A stretch of DNA of 64,000 nt. Source: Gracilaria gracilis (taxonomy: Eukaryota; Rhodophyta; Florideophyceae; Gracilariales; Gracilariaceae). The position numbers were made by a program, and so were the translations under genes. The number at the start of each line of letters is the position of its first letter. The stretch's first letter is position 1. The DNA is taken from assembly GCA_030374805.1 (NCBI GenBank), contig JARGSG010000057.1:186001-250000 (forward strand). Direction: 5' to 3'. The notes under the pieces are model-generated. The model saw only the letters and a list, made by a program, of their open reading frames with translations. It was not told where the DNA came from and did no database searches. This document shows positions 18,216 through 29,309 of the stretch, in pieces.

Positions 18216-19181
18216 GATGCGATATGCTATGATAGTGAACACTCAAAAAATCAGGAAATGCAAAGATCTGATGTTCGTAAGTCAAGCGGTTGCAGGACGG
18301 TTGATCCACAGTCCAATCGACAAAGTTCTCTTATGAACATGTGCGACAATGTTGATTGTTGTCTGCTGTAAAATAGGTGACATGAAGCGGAAAGCAAGCT
18401 TTGTGCAGTTAGGCTCCGAGGATCTGCGCCTAAGCACGACTGACGGCTCCTAATCAGGCCCAAGACGTTTGTAAGCTTCACTGACGACATCTTGGTTTTT
18501 TGAGTAAATGCGAGTCGTGGCCGAGTATAAAAGGAGAGCCGATTGGGTGCCCCAAACGCGTCTGAAATGCAACGCAATGTGAGAGATCGGTTGACGTACA
18601 CCAAAGAGTGAATGTCTCGGGAGCGGTGATGTCCATGGAAAGGTTTGGTATTGAGAGAGACGTATTTCCATCATTCAGACGTGGTATTTAACGTTGAGTT
18701 TGGTGGGTGCAGCGGGGGAATGTTTCAATCCAAAATCCGTTCTGCTTGAACCGAATCCAAATCGTAACGTCGAGCCATTAAAAGTTAGCCAGGTTACATA
18801 CGATTTGAATTAAAACTGGGCATCCGTGGCCATGCTTTTAGGGCATTACCACCAATTTTACAAACTCCAATCCAAACAATGCCACTGGAGAGCTAGTAAT
18901 TGGCTGAGTTCAAATCTTAAAATAAACCTAATATTTGGAACATCGTTTCTCTCCAGCAGCCCCACTAGAGGATTTCGAATGTAGATCCAACCGCTTCTGA
19001 GGTCAAATCTGCACGAATCCATCGACATTGTAGCAATGAATCCAGAATGTACATTCTTGTTCGATCAAGATAAACAAGAAGAATTTGGCGTAGCGTTTTG
19101 GTATCAAATGGCTGCCATTGCTGTGATTCATAGCTCGAAAAAGCATAGGAGATCCATCCCTGGAAAGACACCAAACATTGA
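18216..19181. other. spacer between two opposed Harbinger pseudogenes; possible MITE relic
   Basis: The stretch at 18720-18900 contains TCCAATCCA-type motifs and a 16-bp match, in inverted orientation, to 3270-3285. No coding frame is convincing. Confidence 0.3.
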
Positions 19182-20360
19182 ATGAGATTATGTGGAGCTT
19201 ACTTTCACTACATGGTGAAATACTTGTGGCCTTCCAATTCCACTAGACCAGGAACAAATCAACAAGGACCACAAAGCCGAGAAGAATCCTTCGAAAAAAT
19301 ATTCAGAATGCCTCATTCAGTCTTCAACAAAATTTGCAACACTGTCGTACTGCACTTTCCATATTTGCGACAGGGATTACGACCTGATGCAACAGGCCGA
19401 CTAGAAATAACACCTATTCTCAAAGTCGTATGTACACTACGTTAGCTGGCTTACGACATACCCAGTGAGTCAGCAGACGATCTTTTCAATATATCAGAAA
19501 CTATAGCTGCGAAGTGTCTTCAAAAATTTTGCAGTGCTGTTTGCACCTGTTTTGCTCCAATTTACCTCTGCTCGCCAACCGGGGAAGATCTGCAACGACT
19601 TGAACCCTAATTTTCTGCCGCAGGGTTCCCAGGATGTATTGGTTAATTAGACTGTGCTGGATGGACATGAAAAAATTACCCAAAGGCTCTGCAGGGAATT
19701 ATGGTTGGGAAAGATGGCGAACCGTGTGTTCGGATGGAGGTTATATGTTCCCTGGATTTGCTGATATGGTCATTTCAATTTGGTCTCCCAGGTGCAGTGA
19801 ATGACCTTAACAAATTGGAGGTTAGTGCTTTTCACGAGTGCTTTGTGGAGTCTTTCCTCCAGTCACTCCGAGCTACACTCTCTCAGGGGAGGTCTTTGAC
19901 TGATTTTTTTTATCTAACGGATCGAATCTACCCGCGATGGAAAGTCTTTGTGAAATCAATAAGTGGCTCGACTCATCGACAATCGAATTTATATACAACA
20001 CTGCCGGAGAGTTTACGGAAGTGTATTGAGAGGGTTTTCGGAGTCTTTTTTCGTCGGTTTCAATTGCTTTTTGTGGCTAGCGAGTACTGGTCAGTTACCA
20101 GGATGCAATGGTTCGCCACGACGTGCGTTTGTATGCAGAAAGTTATTGTTGGGGCTCGTAGAGACGATTAAGATGGTGGCGGTGCAGGAGGGCGAACTAT
20201 AAACTACAATGAACAAGAGGACACTACCGATATCGTGTTTGAGAGCAGTGCCCCCGGAGGCGTTCTTCTTACTGACCACGCAACCATTGTCATCAGTGAT
20301 AGTATTAAGCTTCGTTTGCTGCATAACAAACTGCAAACGGCAGTGATTCATCATGTTTGA
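19182..20360 (+). pseudogene. decayed PIF/Harbinger transposase (Plant_tran type), plus copy
   Basis: A single reading frame from ATG 19182 to TGA 20360 reads through as one transposase, except for five stops at 19443 (TAG), 19608 (TAA), 19644 (TAA), 19668 (TGA) and 20169 (TAA). It is clearly related to the minus copy: FEKIFRMPHSVFNKI, ITPILKVVCTLR, GFPGCIG(stop)LDCAGWT(stop)KNYPKAL, GLPGAVNDLNKLE, LTDRIYPRWKVF, ERVFGVFFRRFQ. The TGA at 19668 stands where the minus copy has Trp, and the TAA at 19644 where it has Cys. I see no frameshift, so decay has been by point mutation alone. Confidence 0.87.
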
Positions 20361-20783
20361 AGTACGCACGGCGCGGAGGGATAAGGTGGATAGTTTTGGT
20401 TTACTTTTGGGGTAACATATGAACGTCAAGGAAGGTTTCAATCGTCCACATGTGAATGCTCATGAGTTCCATTCAATTGAGAAGGAGAGCGATACCGTTG
20501 GATCTCTTTCTCTTTGTTTCTCTGCGACGTTCGACAAGTTTTTATGTTCCAAAAATTAAGAATAGCCAGGTACGATAGATACGGACGCTTGAATACCTTT
20601 GTTTCTTCCTTGACTCCTTTCCCCTCCCGTCACAGCAATATTGAAGTCCATTTCTTCATCATTGCTGTGTCCCTCGCAACCATTCTCTGGTAATCTAAAT
20701 TCTTGTTGTCCGTGAACGATCTTCGTAGACTCTTTTTGATTGCTAATCTGTTTCATGCCATAGACATCTTCCAACTGTTCACT
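20361..20783. other. No gene recognised
   Basis: Spacer between the plus Harbinger pseudogene and the Myb/NAM-like gene on the minus strand. It may contain the end of the Harbinger element, but no terminal repeat was found. Confidence 0.35.
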
Positions 20784-21527
20784 CTAAGTACCGTCTGATC
20801 CCCAAAGATCTCTCTCCAGCTCCATGATAGCCTTCTTCTGCTTTAGTTGTAGAAATCTTTGCTTCAAAACAGGGTCTGTTCCAGTCATTGAAAACAGTTG
20901 TATCAGCACACGCTGCTTGTCTACCACCAGCATCTCTTCTGCCACCTTCGAACGCTTGTTGCACGCCGCAGCCATTTTCTTAATTCGCACTGCGCAATGA
21001 TGCAAGGAAGCAACTTCACAAGATACTTCAATTGCTCGCTTCGTTTCCATTGGGCGACGGTAATTCTTCAAACTCTTCTCTGGAGTTGGAGCCGGAGAAG
21101 ATAGTTGGGACACATCTTGTGACTCAACCGCCGACTCACGTCTTCCATGCACCACACTATCCCGCTGCGTAGCCGAGATTCTCTTTTGCGACGAAATGGT
21201 CAGGCTCCATGTGTGAGTAGTACGTAGGTAGTAAAGCGCCGATAAGAAAATAAAAGTTGGCCCTGGGCTCACTGTTTCGCCCGACATGAACTTATGCATG
21301 TCAGAGACATTGCCCTCCCCATTGTAGGCAGTTAGCGCTGCACGCTCAATATCCCTCTCAGTTGCAGATCCAGTAAATTTCTTATTTTTGATCTGCAGGA
21401 TAATTCCCTCGAATTTCAAGAAATCACATCGTGCCTTTCGAAACCGCTGTGAGACAGGTGCACCAGTTCGTTTTGGTACTGAGGGGTGCCCTAAGAAGTT
21501 GGACAGCTTGAAAAAACGGGTTCGCAA
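20784..21527 (-). pseudogene. Myb/NAM-like transposon partner protein, N-terminus lost
   Basis: A minus frame of about 250 codons ends at 20784 but has no ATG before its upstream stop. It begins inside a domain. SQRFRKARCDFLKFEGIILQIKNKKFTGSATERDIERAALTAY follows the pattern of the NAM-associated Myb-like proteins that accompany Harbinger and other DNA transposons (SRW..I...V.KF.G.Y......SG..E.D....A...Y). The usual next block (KPF.F.HCW..L) is degenerate here. The C-terminal part (about residues 150-245) is basic and helical, ending KQRFLQLKQKKAIMELERDL, as in those proteins. The N-terminal Myb tryptophan region cannot be read upstream without frameshifts. It most likely served one of the adjacent Harbinger elements. 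Confidence 0.6.
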
Positions 21528-21777
21528 CCGGTCTCTTTCACCCTCAGGTCTGTTTTTGATGTTCTACATGCACCCAAAGGTCCGTGATATACAGACCAAA
21601 ACGCAGATTAGTGCAACAGCGACGCCATCGCAAAGATTGACGCGGAGAAGAACGTGTTGCACACTGGACGCAAAAACGCCTAGATCTGACCTCATGTTGA
21701 ACAGTTTTGTAAGCAAATTAATCTTTATTTATCAGCCAAACCAATCATATTCTGCTTGCATCGACCTTTGCGTCCTC

Positions 21778-22062
21778 TCAGTCCCCCAAATGAAACCCCT
21801 GCCACCCTAACCTCGCAACTCGCTCGTTGTGAGCGGTCGCAAACTTTACTTTTGCCAAAGCTGCTCGTTCTCGCAATGTGCGAACAAGAACAACGGGCTC
21901 GTTGTAGCGCGTTGCACGATACTCTGCGCGACTCTCTTCAAACTTTCTTCGCGACTCTCGCCTCCCTATACGCACTTTAGCATCTCTTTCTGACGCTTCA
22001 AGCTTCTGCGCTCGTCGCTTTTCTCGTTCGTTTTTGCGCTTCTCTTCCTGCTGTTTTACCAA
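21778..22062 (-). CDS. basic coiled-coil frame downstream of pogo transposase
   Basis: About 95 codons of strongly basic, helical sequence (QQEEKRKNEREKRRAQKLEASE, then RIGRRESRRKFEESRAEY) on the same strand as the pogo transposase, starting 34 bp after its stop. There is no ATG. The 14 codons before it, in a third frame, also look coiled-coil (LKEQLLLELEQ). The most economical reading is a C-terminal extension of a transposon protein that was cut off by frameshifts. Its composition resembles the second gene of the element at 13104-15864. Confidence 0.4.
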   Translation of the reverse strand: MVKQQEEKRKNEREKRRAQKLEASERDAKVRIGRRESRRKFEESRAEYRATRYNEPVVLVRTLRERAALAKVKFATAHNERVARLGWQGFHLGD

Positions 22063-22095
22063 CTGGATTGCTCGAGCTCAAGTAACAACTGCTCC

Positions 22096-23520
22096 TTAAG
22101 ATGTGTCGAGAAATCCGGATTTCGTAAGCTGGACTTCCCCGAGAATTTCCAAGCTGCTGGCCTTGCGACGCTCATCTAACATCTTCATCATATCTTCTAC
22201 CGAAGCGACCGGAGTAGGATCTTCAATGCTGTACGGACGGGCCTGAGCGAAGAGCCGATATTTGTCTCGCGGGCAAATTCCGGTTGCACGAAATCCCGCT
22301 TTGATGTTTTCTGACGTGAAAGAATCTTCGTATGCGGTGGTCAGCAGCTTGCACACATCAAACTCATCAAGAACGCGATCTACTCCTACATCTTTGGATA
22401 CTGACTGTGCGAGGTTTCTGAATCTGTTCTTGAACGCAGGGAACACGGTGACATCCAATGGTTGGGTGGTGCCACTGGTAAGCGACGGCAGGGAGTAGGC
22501 TATGATGTTATTCAACCGAAACTTTTCCAACACGCGAATGGATAAGTGCGAGCGATAACCGTCGTAGATGAGAAGCATTTTTCGCCCTTTGACACGGTGA
22601 TCTTCAGTGTCCCTGACGAAGTAATTCGACCAGTCTAAGAAGTTCCAGGAGTCGATTGAGGCTACGTCCGTCTTTGTATGGATCAGTGAATTTCTGGGCA
22701 ACATATCAGAAATACATTCCGACCTCTCCTCACCGTTTCGCAGAAGTGTTACTGTCCGTACTCGAATTCGTTTCCCTTGGAATACGAACAGGGGCCTACC
22801 ATGATCACCATTACCGAAAACCGAAGCCAAGATGGAGATTCTGTTTACATTTTTAAAGGATGCATCAGGAAAAAAGGGCTTCGCACCGCGGAGCGAATAT
22901 GACTTCTTTTTCGATGCATTGCGCTCGTTCCATGCCGACACGCCAGTTTCGTCTACGTTGACGATGCGCTTAGCATCGATGTCATGCTCTTGTATTATGT
23001 GCTCAATGCGAGCGAAGTGGGTTGTCAAACATTCTCCGTTCGTCGCTCGATAGCGTACGGCATCTTCCCGGCGGATTGCGCTGTAAGTTATCATATCGGA
23101 GTGGCGTTTCTCAAAGGCGCGACAGAATTTATCACCAGGTCTCGAATTGCAAAAGCGTATACGACTGCGTCTCCAGGCAGGGAGGTCTTGGACTAGCATT
23201 TGCACGGCATCTTTAAGGTCGTCCCGATTAAGTGGTTTACCCCAGAACGCGTAGCGCTTAAGAAGTGTGCAGATGCGTTCTTCTTCCGTCAGTGTTAGCG
23301 ATCTGCCGAAGGTAATTGCCGGCTTTGTTTTGTCTTCGTGATTGTATCGGTACCAAAGTGCACTTGGTGGAACTCCTACCCGGGCTGCTGCTTTGCAGAA
23401 TGACAATCCACGTCGTTCGAGCTTCTTGCCTCCGCGGTAACGTCTGTCTGGATCAAGAAAGCGCTGACTTGCCTGGAGGTCGAGCACAATGTTACCAGCC
23501 GAGGCAGGAATACGGGGCAT
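22096..23520 (-). CDS. pogo/Tigger-type DDE_1 transposase, intact frame
   Basis: A 474-aa uninterrupted frame from ATG 23520 to TAA 22096. A psq-like helix-turn-helix lies at residues about 38-60 (GLSFCKAAARVGVPPSALWYRY). A CENP-B-like segment (TLTEEERICTLLKRYAFWG) lies at about 75-150. The catalytic core has D190 in IVNVDETGVSAW, D320 in MLLIYDGYRSHLS and D356 in SGTTQPLDVTVFPAFKNRF. NIKAGFRATGICP follows, a typical end block of this family. I chose 23520 because it is the first ATG, and the upstream codons in frame are not conserved. No TA-flanked CAGT-type terminal repeats were found around it. It is not closely similar to the Tigger-like gene at 25316-26949. Confidence 0.9.
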   Translation of the reverse strand: MPRIPASAGNIVLDLQASQRFLDPDRRYRGGKKLERRGLSFCKAAARVGVPPSALWYRYNHEDKTKPAITFGRSLTLTEEERICTLLKRYAFWGKPLNRDDLKDAVQMLVQDLPAWRRSRIRFCNSRPGDKFCRAFEKRHSDMITYSAIRREDAVRYRATNGECLTTHFARIEHIIQEHDIDAKRIVNVDETGVSAWNERNASKKKSYSLRGAKPFFPDASFKNVNRISILASVFGNGDHGRPLFVFQGKRIRVRTVTLLRNGEERSECISDMLPRNSLIHTKTDVASIDSWNFLDWSNYFVRDTEDHRVKGRKMLLIYDGYRSHLSIRVLEKFRLNNIIAYSLPSLTSGTTQPLDVTVFPAFKNRFRNLAQSVSKDVGVDRVLDEFDVCKLLTTAYEDSFTSENIKAGFRATGICPRDKYRLFAQARPYSIEDPTPVASVEDMMKMLDERRKASSLEILGEVQLTKSGFLDTS

Positions 23521-24198
23521 GATGGTGGTGGAATGAGTTGTGTGAAGGTTCTCAGAGGCGGTTGTAGAGATGATAGATGTTTTCAATTTGGTCTTGGTGT
23601 ATCTCGAAGATGTCTACCGCTTTTATAAGCTTGGAGATGCTACAATGCTGTGTCTGTTGGTTTTTTGGTGCAAAAGATGTCGGACGCTTTTGGAACGTGT
23701 GCAGAAGGTTTGAATTTGGGGAATGGTTCTGTTATGGTTAACTCAGGTGGTGAATAGATATAGAAGGAAGAGTGGGAGATTTGGAGATGTTGAAAAGAAC
23801 TGCTACAGTGTTGATGAGAGCTGTGATTCTATAAATGCCTGGTTTCCTTTGTACATAGGGAGTACACTGTGCTTCTGTAAGTCAACTACAGAAGTTTTTG
23901 ATGGCAGTAGAGAGCGAGATATCAATCTGGGAGAGGGTTTTGGACGAAGAAGGACACTACACCTAAAGTCTGGCCATCACGAAATGCGCCTGCAGTGCTG
24001 TTTCGGTTCGCGTGGTGGCGGTTGTTTCCCATAGGGAGTCTACTGGAACGCGAGGGAACTTGTTTAGAGGTATAGGGGCGCTTGGAATTGTGTGTTGGAG
24101 GTGAAGCGATAGCTTCTTTGCCAGAAAGTTTACTAAAAAGAGACGGAAAACTCACGAGTTTTTCAAAGATGACCTCCAAACTAGAATTTTCCTTTGTT
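23521..24198. other. No gene recognised
   Basis: Upstream region of the pogo transposase. A minus frame at 23922-24233 is open for about 100 codons but shows no motif. It might be a frameshifted continuation of the Myb-like fragment to its right. Confidence 0.35.
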
Positions 24199-24420
24199 TC
24201 AATAGGAGGACACCTGTTCAATGAACAGGGCAACCCTCAGTAGTGCAACTTCAGATTGCAAGGAAGATATTTCCTTCTCGTACAATGCAAGAACTTCGCT
24301 TTGAAATATCTCCTTTCTCTTTCCAGGTCCCTTCCTGGGGTCTTCATACGCGATAACATAAGATTTACACGCATACATGTTCTCCGCTTTAGTCCATCTC
24401 TTCTCCAGTCCCCATGTCAA
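24199..24420 (-). pseudogene. Myb/SANT-like fragment
   Basis: About 73 minus codons contain KRWTKAENMYACKSYVIAYEDPRKGPGKRKEIFQSEVLALY. The spacing of Trp, the acidic pair, and YV-x-x-YEDP resembles the start of the Myb-like transposon partner family (W(T/S)..ED..L..AYV..SEDP..G..QK...F). There is no ATG and the frame ends soon after. A decayed fragment is likely. Confidence 0.4.
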
Positions 24421-24877
24421 ACCTAACCCTTAGAGCGACAAACAGTACAAAGCATAAAGTAAAACTCGTACTTGTAAGCTACGTCACAAGACTAAACAAG
24501 TCCGAGAACGACACACAGTAGAATCCAATTTGCTTGAATTTTTCTAGTTAGAAATATTCTGATTCCAATCAAACCGCAGTGTGCTACAGACGAAGGGCCG
24601 AAACAGAGTGCCAGAACCACTTCTGACTTAACAAACACCAAAAATATACTTTTCAATAATGCAAAACTTCTGTATGTTAGGCGTAGTAATAATGGCGCGG
24701 GAATCACAGTTGCAGAAGTATTTGAAATTATAATCATACAAGTTGAAAAACAGAAGATTATAAAGTTAGATAGAAGAACAACAGTATGAAGATGTAGAAA
24801 CGTGGGGATGGTTTCGGGGCAATGTGAAAAGAGAAGAAGGGTTGCATTCAGAGATATTTGGTCGAAGGCTTCGTTGG
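24421..24877. other. No gene recognised
   Basis: AT-rich flank left of the Tigger-like element. Nothing supported. Confidence 0.4.
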
Positions 24878-24879
24878 TA

Positions 24880-27030
24880 CAGTAAACCCTTGGTACAAGG
24901 ATACTGCGTAAGATGGATACCCATGACATAAGGATACGGAGTCCATCTACGCGAGCCAGAACCCGTTTTTGGAGCCCTGGGCAACGTTTCTGAAGAATAT
25001 GGATATGAGGATAAACTACTCGAACTCTAATTAGCAAATGTTACATAAAACACCAATTTTATGATACTGTGCCCCCTTGACATATGGATATGAACTGTTG
25101 AATTCTGAACTTCCTCATTCCCCTAGATAACACACTCTTTCAGGCTACGAACCCAATCTGGCTCTACATTCCCCATAGCCTCCATCGGGATTCTGTTTGA
25201 ATTGGAGCATCAGGTAGCACTCTTCACCTCTTATATAAAACACAACACAGACAAAATAACTGTAGGACCATGTAGCCATCTCCTTCACACTGTTAGCATA
25301 CCTTGGCCTATAGACATGAGCAATAGAGTTGCTCTCACCAACCAGCAGAAGCAGATTTTTCGTTCTGAATTTCAACGCCGCCAGCAGGAATGTCTCCGGT
25401 GCGACCAGAGCTCCTTAGCAAACTGGGCCGAAACGAAGTTTAAACTTCCCAAAGCCCCTGGGCAATCTACAATGTCGCGTATACTGAAAGCATCTACAAG
25501 TATCGTTACCGCGCCAAACCGATATCGAACACGGCAGGGCGCCTATCCGGAGTTTGAAAGGGCACTATTACACTGGATCATGCTGCAATTTGCTCAACGA
25601 AGAGCAATGAATGGCCCTATGATTGTAGATCTGGTCGTCGTATAATGGAAACAATGAACCAGCAGCTTTCCGAAGAGCACCATGTGAAACTCACATTGAG
25701 CAATGGGTGGCTATACAATTTTCAGCAGAGGAATGCTCTGAGATCTTTTAAGTCTTACGTTGAGAGCGGCGATGCCGACGAAGAAGCCATTGCTGCAAAC
25801 ATGGATCGTTTGAAGGCGAAAGTATCGCTCTACAAGCCAGAAGATTCTTATAATGCTGATGAATTGGGTTTATTCTACCGTATGGCTCCTGACCGGATTA
25901 TTGCTGTTGAACGTATGCAGGGAAGGAAAAAGGAAAAAGTGCGCATGTCGTTTCTGGCTTGTGCAAACGCTGATGGATCTGACCGTATTCCCCTCCTGTC
26001 AATTGGTAAATCCCGTCGTCCTCATTGCTTTAAGAAAAAAAGTGGTGAAGAACTGGGATTCGACTATCACTGGAATAGCAAGGCTTGGCTGACGGGTCAA
26101 ATATTTCTTGAATGGCTTCGGCGGTTTTCCAAACACATACAAGCCACTTCGGTCTCGAGGAAGGTACTACTACTTCTGGACAATGCTATTGTGCATGGCA
26201 GTGTGGAAGTACTACCGTCTCTTGCTAACGTTGAAGTACTGTTTCTTCCCCCGAATATTATTTCGAAAATTCAGCCGATGGATGCCGGCGTTATTGCCTG
26301 TTTAAAGAAACGGTATCGAACATATCTTTACAAGAGGGCACTAGACCAGATGGACATTGCTCTCAAAGATATATACAAAAATGACCAACTCTCTGCTATG
26401 CGAAAGGTAGAAGAAATTTGGAGAACCGACATTCCAAACAAGGTTTTTTGGAATTGTTGGGTACATACTGGTTTGGTACCGGGTGTCACAATTTCAAACG
26501 AGGTGCAGGATGAGGAACGTTTAGTTGTGGAGGAGTTGACCAGTTGCGTTCAGCAGTTGGTGCCTGAGCGCGTTTTCAACCGTATAACAATTGATGCCTT
26601 ATTAAATGTTGAAGGGGAAGACGATGATTGTACGAGGACGCCTACTGTTGCAGATATTGCAGCGTCAGCTGTTGAGGACATGAACAATAAGGATGAAGAG
26701 TGTGTGGGAGAGGACAAAGATTCTACTTTATTAGATAAGTTGACTCTGGAGGACAGGTTGGTGTATGTTGCTGTGGTTATTCTAATTTTGGAGGACCGGG
26801 GAGAAGGTAACAGTCAAACTGTTCCGGGTTTGAGGAAAACACAAAGCTCGCTTCGTTCGGAACGTATTTCTGGTATGAAGCAGTCTCGCATAACTTCTTT
26901 CTTCGACGCTCAGTGGGAGGTTGAAACTGCGGTTCAGACTGCAAAGTAAATTCCCTCGTTATATTCTTCCCTGCTTTATAAGGATGCAGACCTTGTCTAT
27001 GCTCCGCATCCATATATCGAGGGTTTACTG
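24880..27030 (+). mobile_element. Tigger/pogo-like element with TA target duplications
   Basis: The left end CAGTAAACCCT (from 24880) is matched by the reverse complement of the right end AGGGTTTACTG (to 27030). Pairing continues imperfectly for about 20 more bases. A TA dinucleotide flanks each side (24878-24879 and 27031-27032), exactly as expected for Tc1/mariner-pogo insertions. CAGT at the outer ends is typical of the Tigger group. The 2151-bp unit encloses a pogo-type transposase (25316-26949). Near the left end a GGATAC/GGATATG-type motif with a preceding TGACATA recurs three times (24898-25100); these may be subterminal transposase sites. Confidence 0.88.
25316..26949 (+). pseudogene. 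Tigger/pogo-type transposase with one frameshift
   Basis: ATG 25316 opens a frame with an N-terminal helix-turn-helix (LTNQQKQIFRSEF, SLANWAETKF) and a CENP-B-like stretch (ALLHWIMLQFAQRRAMNGPMI). It stops at 25643. The rest continues in another frame from about 25630 to TAA 26949: LSNGWLYNFQQRNALRS, then SYNADELGLFYR with the first catalytic Asp, LLLLDNAIVHG, and KIQPMDAGVIACLKKRYR. A one-base change near 25630-25640 would restore a single frame of about 545 codons. The C-terminal 150 residues are acidic, as often in Tigger proteins. It lies centrally in an element with TA duplications, so it is its own transposase. The single lesion suggests recent death, or a sequence error. Confidence 0.88.
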
Positions 27031-27743
27031 TACTGGTTTTTCCAATGGTTGCAATCAAACGTACAATAAACTCTCGGTTGTCGGAATGGCGGTAAGCTTA
27101 CGTTCCAGTGGCGACAAGGCCTGTCACGAATAGCACAAACGAGGCTAACACAATGCTTTCCGTGTGCCCAGCGATTTGAAAACGACAGCTTCTAGTGCAC
27201 AAATATGTCCAGCTATATGCGTGAGGATGAGCGGCGAATCTGCGTGCTGAAAAAGCTTTTGAAGAGAAAGAGCCAAAGAGTAAGCAAACAAAATCGTACA
27301 AAATTCGTTGGAACCGGCGGCAAACCCGCAAAATACCCGCGAGTCCCGTGCTTCCCGCGAAGTTTTGCAAAACGTGCAGTGGCCCTCAGGGTGAAAGTTC
27401 CAGGTTTGGCACAAACGGTTGTCTGAGACAAGACCATATGCCTTTCGTTCGACACGGTGATTGGCTGTGAAACAAACATATGATTGGAGCGCACTCCAAA
27501 TTCACTGGTTTGGGAGCGCATACTTGTTCGATTGAATTTTTACGTTTCATTCTGATTTGGATTGGATCAACCTTGCGTATGCCGCTTTGGGATCCAACGT
27601 TCAATATGTCTAAAATTTTGGAGGTTGTAAAATGGGTGGTGATGCTCTTACAGCCCGGGGGTAATTACGAAATTGCGTCAGTCAAAACCTTGCGTACGTG
27701 TTTTTTCCCTTATCCATTTCCGTCTGTACATCTAGTTTCCGCA
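27031..27743. other. No gene recognised
   Basis: Right flank of the Tigger-like element. Only short unsupported frames. Confidence 0.4.
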
Positions 27744-27960
27744 TTTAGTGTCACTTACAGTAATTCAATGACGCGTTTCAATGGGTGCTAACCTTTGATA
27801 CTGTCACTTACACTAAATAAGGATTTACACTATATAAAGGCAAACTGATGTATTCTTTAGTGACACTAAATTGGTGTCAAAATGGTTGGCTACATAGAAC
27901 CAACAGGCAAAGTGCCTACTTATACAAAGTGCAAGCAAATTTAATGTGACTTACATTAAA
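27744..27960. repeat. cluster of GTCACTTACANTAA-like repeats
   Basis: Four related AT-rich motifs occur at 27744-27763 (TTTAGTGTCACTTACAGTAA), 27799-27817, 27856-27870 (palindromic TTTAGTGACACTAAA) and 27940-27960. The outer two are in the same orientation. This looks like the remains of a small AT-rich non-autonomous repeat or a local satellite seed. Confidence 0.6.
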
Positions 27961-29309
27961 GAAAACAAACAAAGATAATTTGAGCTGCAAAGTTCTTTAT
28001 TGTGAAACTGCAGCAGCCTCAGAGCTTTCACTTTCCACTTGGAGAACCTCTAAAGTCTCTTCGTTCATTTTAAAGAAACAAACAACGCTTAAGAAGCCCA
28101 CTTCTCCGCCATTAAAAAAATTGCGGTGCTTGGCGATAATACGCTGTATTTTGGAAAACAACTGCTTCTCTTTCCATAGACCGTTGACGTTAAGCGCCAT
28201 GCCAGTTCGTATCACGGCCTTACGTGCAGACAATAATCCTTCCACATCGCGTCGCGAATTCCAATCTTATACAACCAAGAAAGCCGAGTTTGAAAAGTAA
28301 TGCTTACCGGGGCTGTTAATCTTTCCAGAAGAAGACCAGTTTGACTTTGAGATCATGTTCATTTTGTAAAATTTACATTTTCTACTCCATGCCTGTTTGA
28401 GTTTCTGGATCATGAACTATTCTGCGGGCTGTATGAAATGCGTTGCATTCTTTGAAAAATACCAAGTATTCGCGTTGATAGTATCCGCTGCTTTTGCAAA
28501 GCTCTTTGTCATATTTTGGCTACTGCAATTGTGCAATATATAAAACTCTGTTTCAATTATTGGGAAGTGTAGTGCAACGCCAGAGGCGGAAAGAGACCCA
28601 AATGACGTCCGAGATCTTTCTTTCTAGGAGAGCAGCCAAGAGACAGATCCTCTTTGGCAAGGCACGACGAAGTCGGGCGTAAACCGAGGCCAAGCCTGAG
28701 CTTCGGAGTGTAGAAAGTTGAGCAGAGAATCAGTGGGGCACTACGTGTGTGGGTTAATGTAATTTCGCAAGAGGTGAGAGTCCACAGATGTGGGAAAAGG
28801 GAAAAGAGAATCCGAGACAGCAGGGAATGGAGACAGCAAAAAGGAAAGAGGGGCGAAAGCAACGGTACAAACCGGGGGTTTCTTTGTAAAGGGTCGAACG
28901 CGAGAAACAGCGGTAAAAAATTACCTTAGTTGGTTTCGTTTAGAGGACGAAGGAATGATAGAAAACCCGTAAGCTACAGAGCCTCTCTCCTTGATGTAGT
29001 CGAAGACCTCCGAAGGCGAATATGTCTAGAGCCAACCCTGGTTGGGGAATTTACTGTGCACGGTTGCGAGGTGACCGTCGAGCTAAGTATTGAGCTGGCA
29101 CTAACACTAATTAAATAGAATAACTAAATTAGGCCTACGTCTAGTGGTAATTACCCATGCGCCGTGGCGCCCGTTCCACGTGTATGTGGCCAACCTCCTG
29201 ACGCATCCTTAATTTACGTGTCCGTTCCACTACAATGGTTGCTACTATTCATATACTCCTACTAGGAGCTATCGATCTACTGGTTGGAATATAACTAGGT
29301 AGTTCGGAA
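27961..29309. other. No gene recognised
   Basis: A minus frame at 27997-28245 lacks an ATG after its upstream TAA and shows no motif. The rest contains only short frames. No RNA gene signature was seen. Confidence 0.35.
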
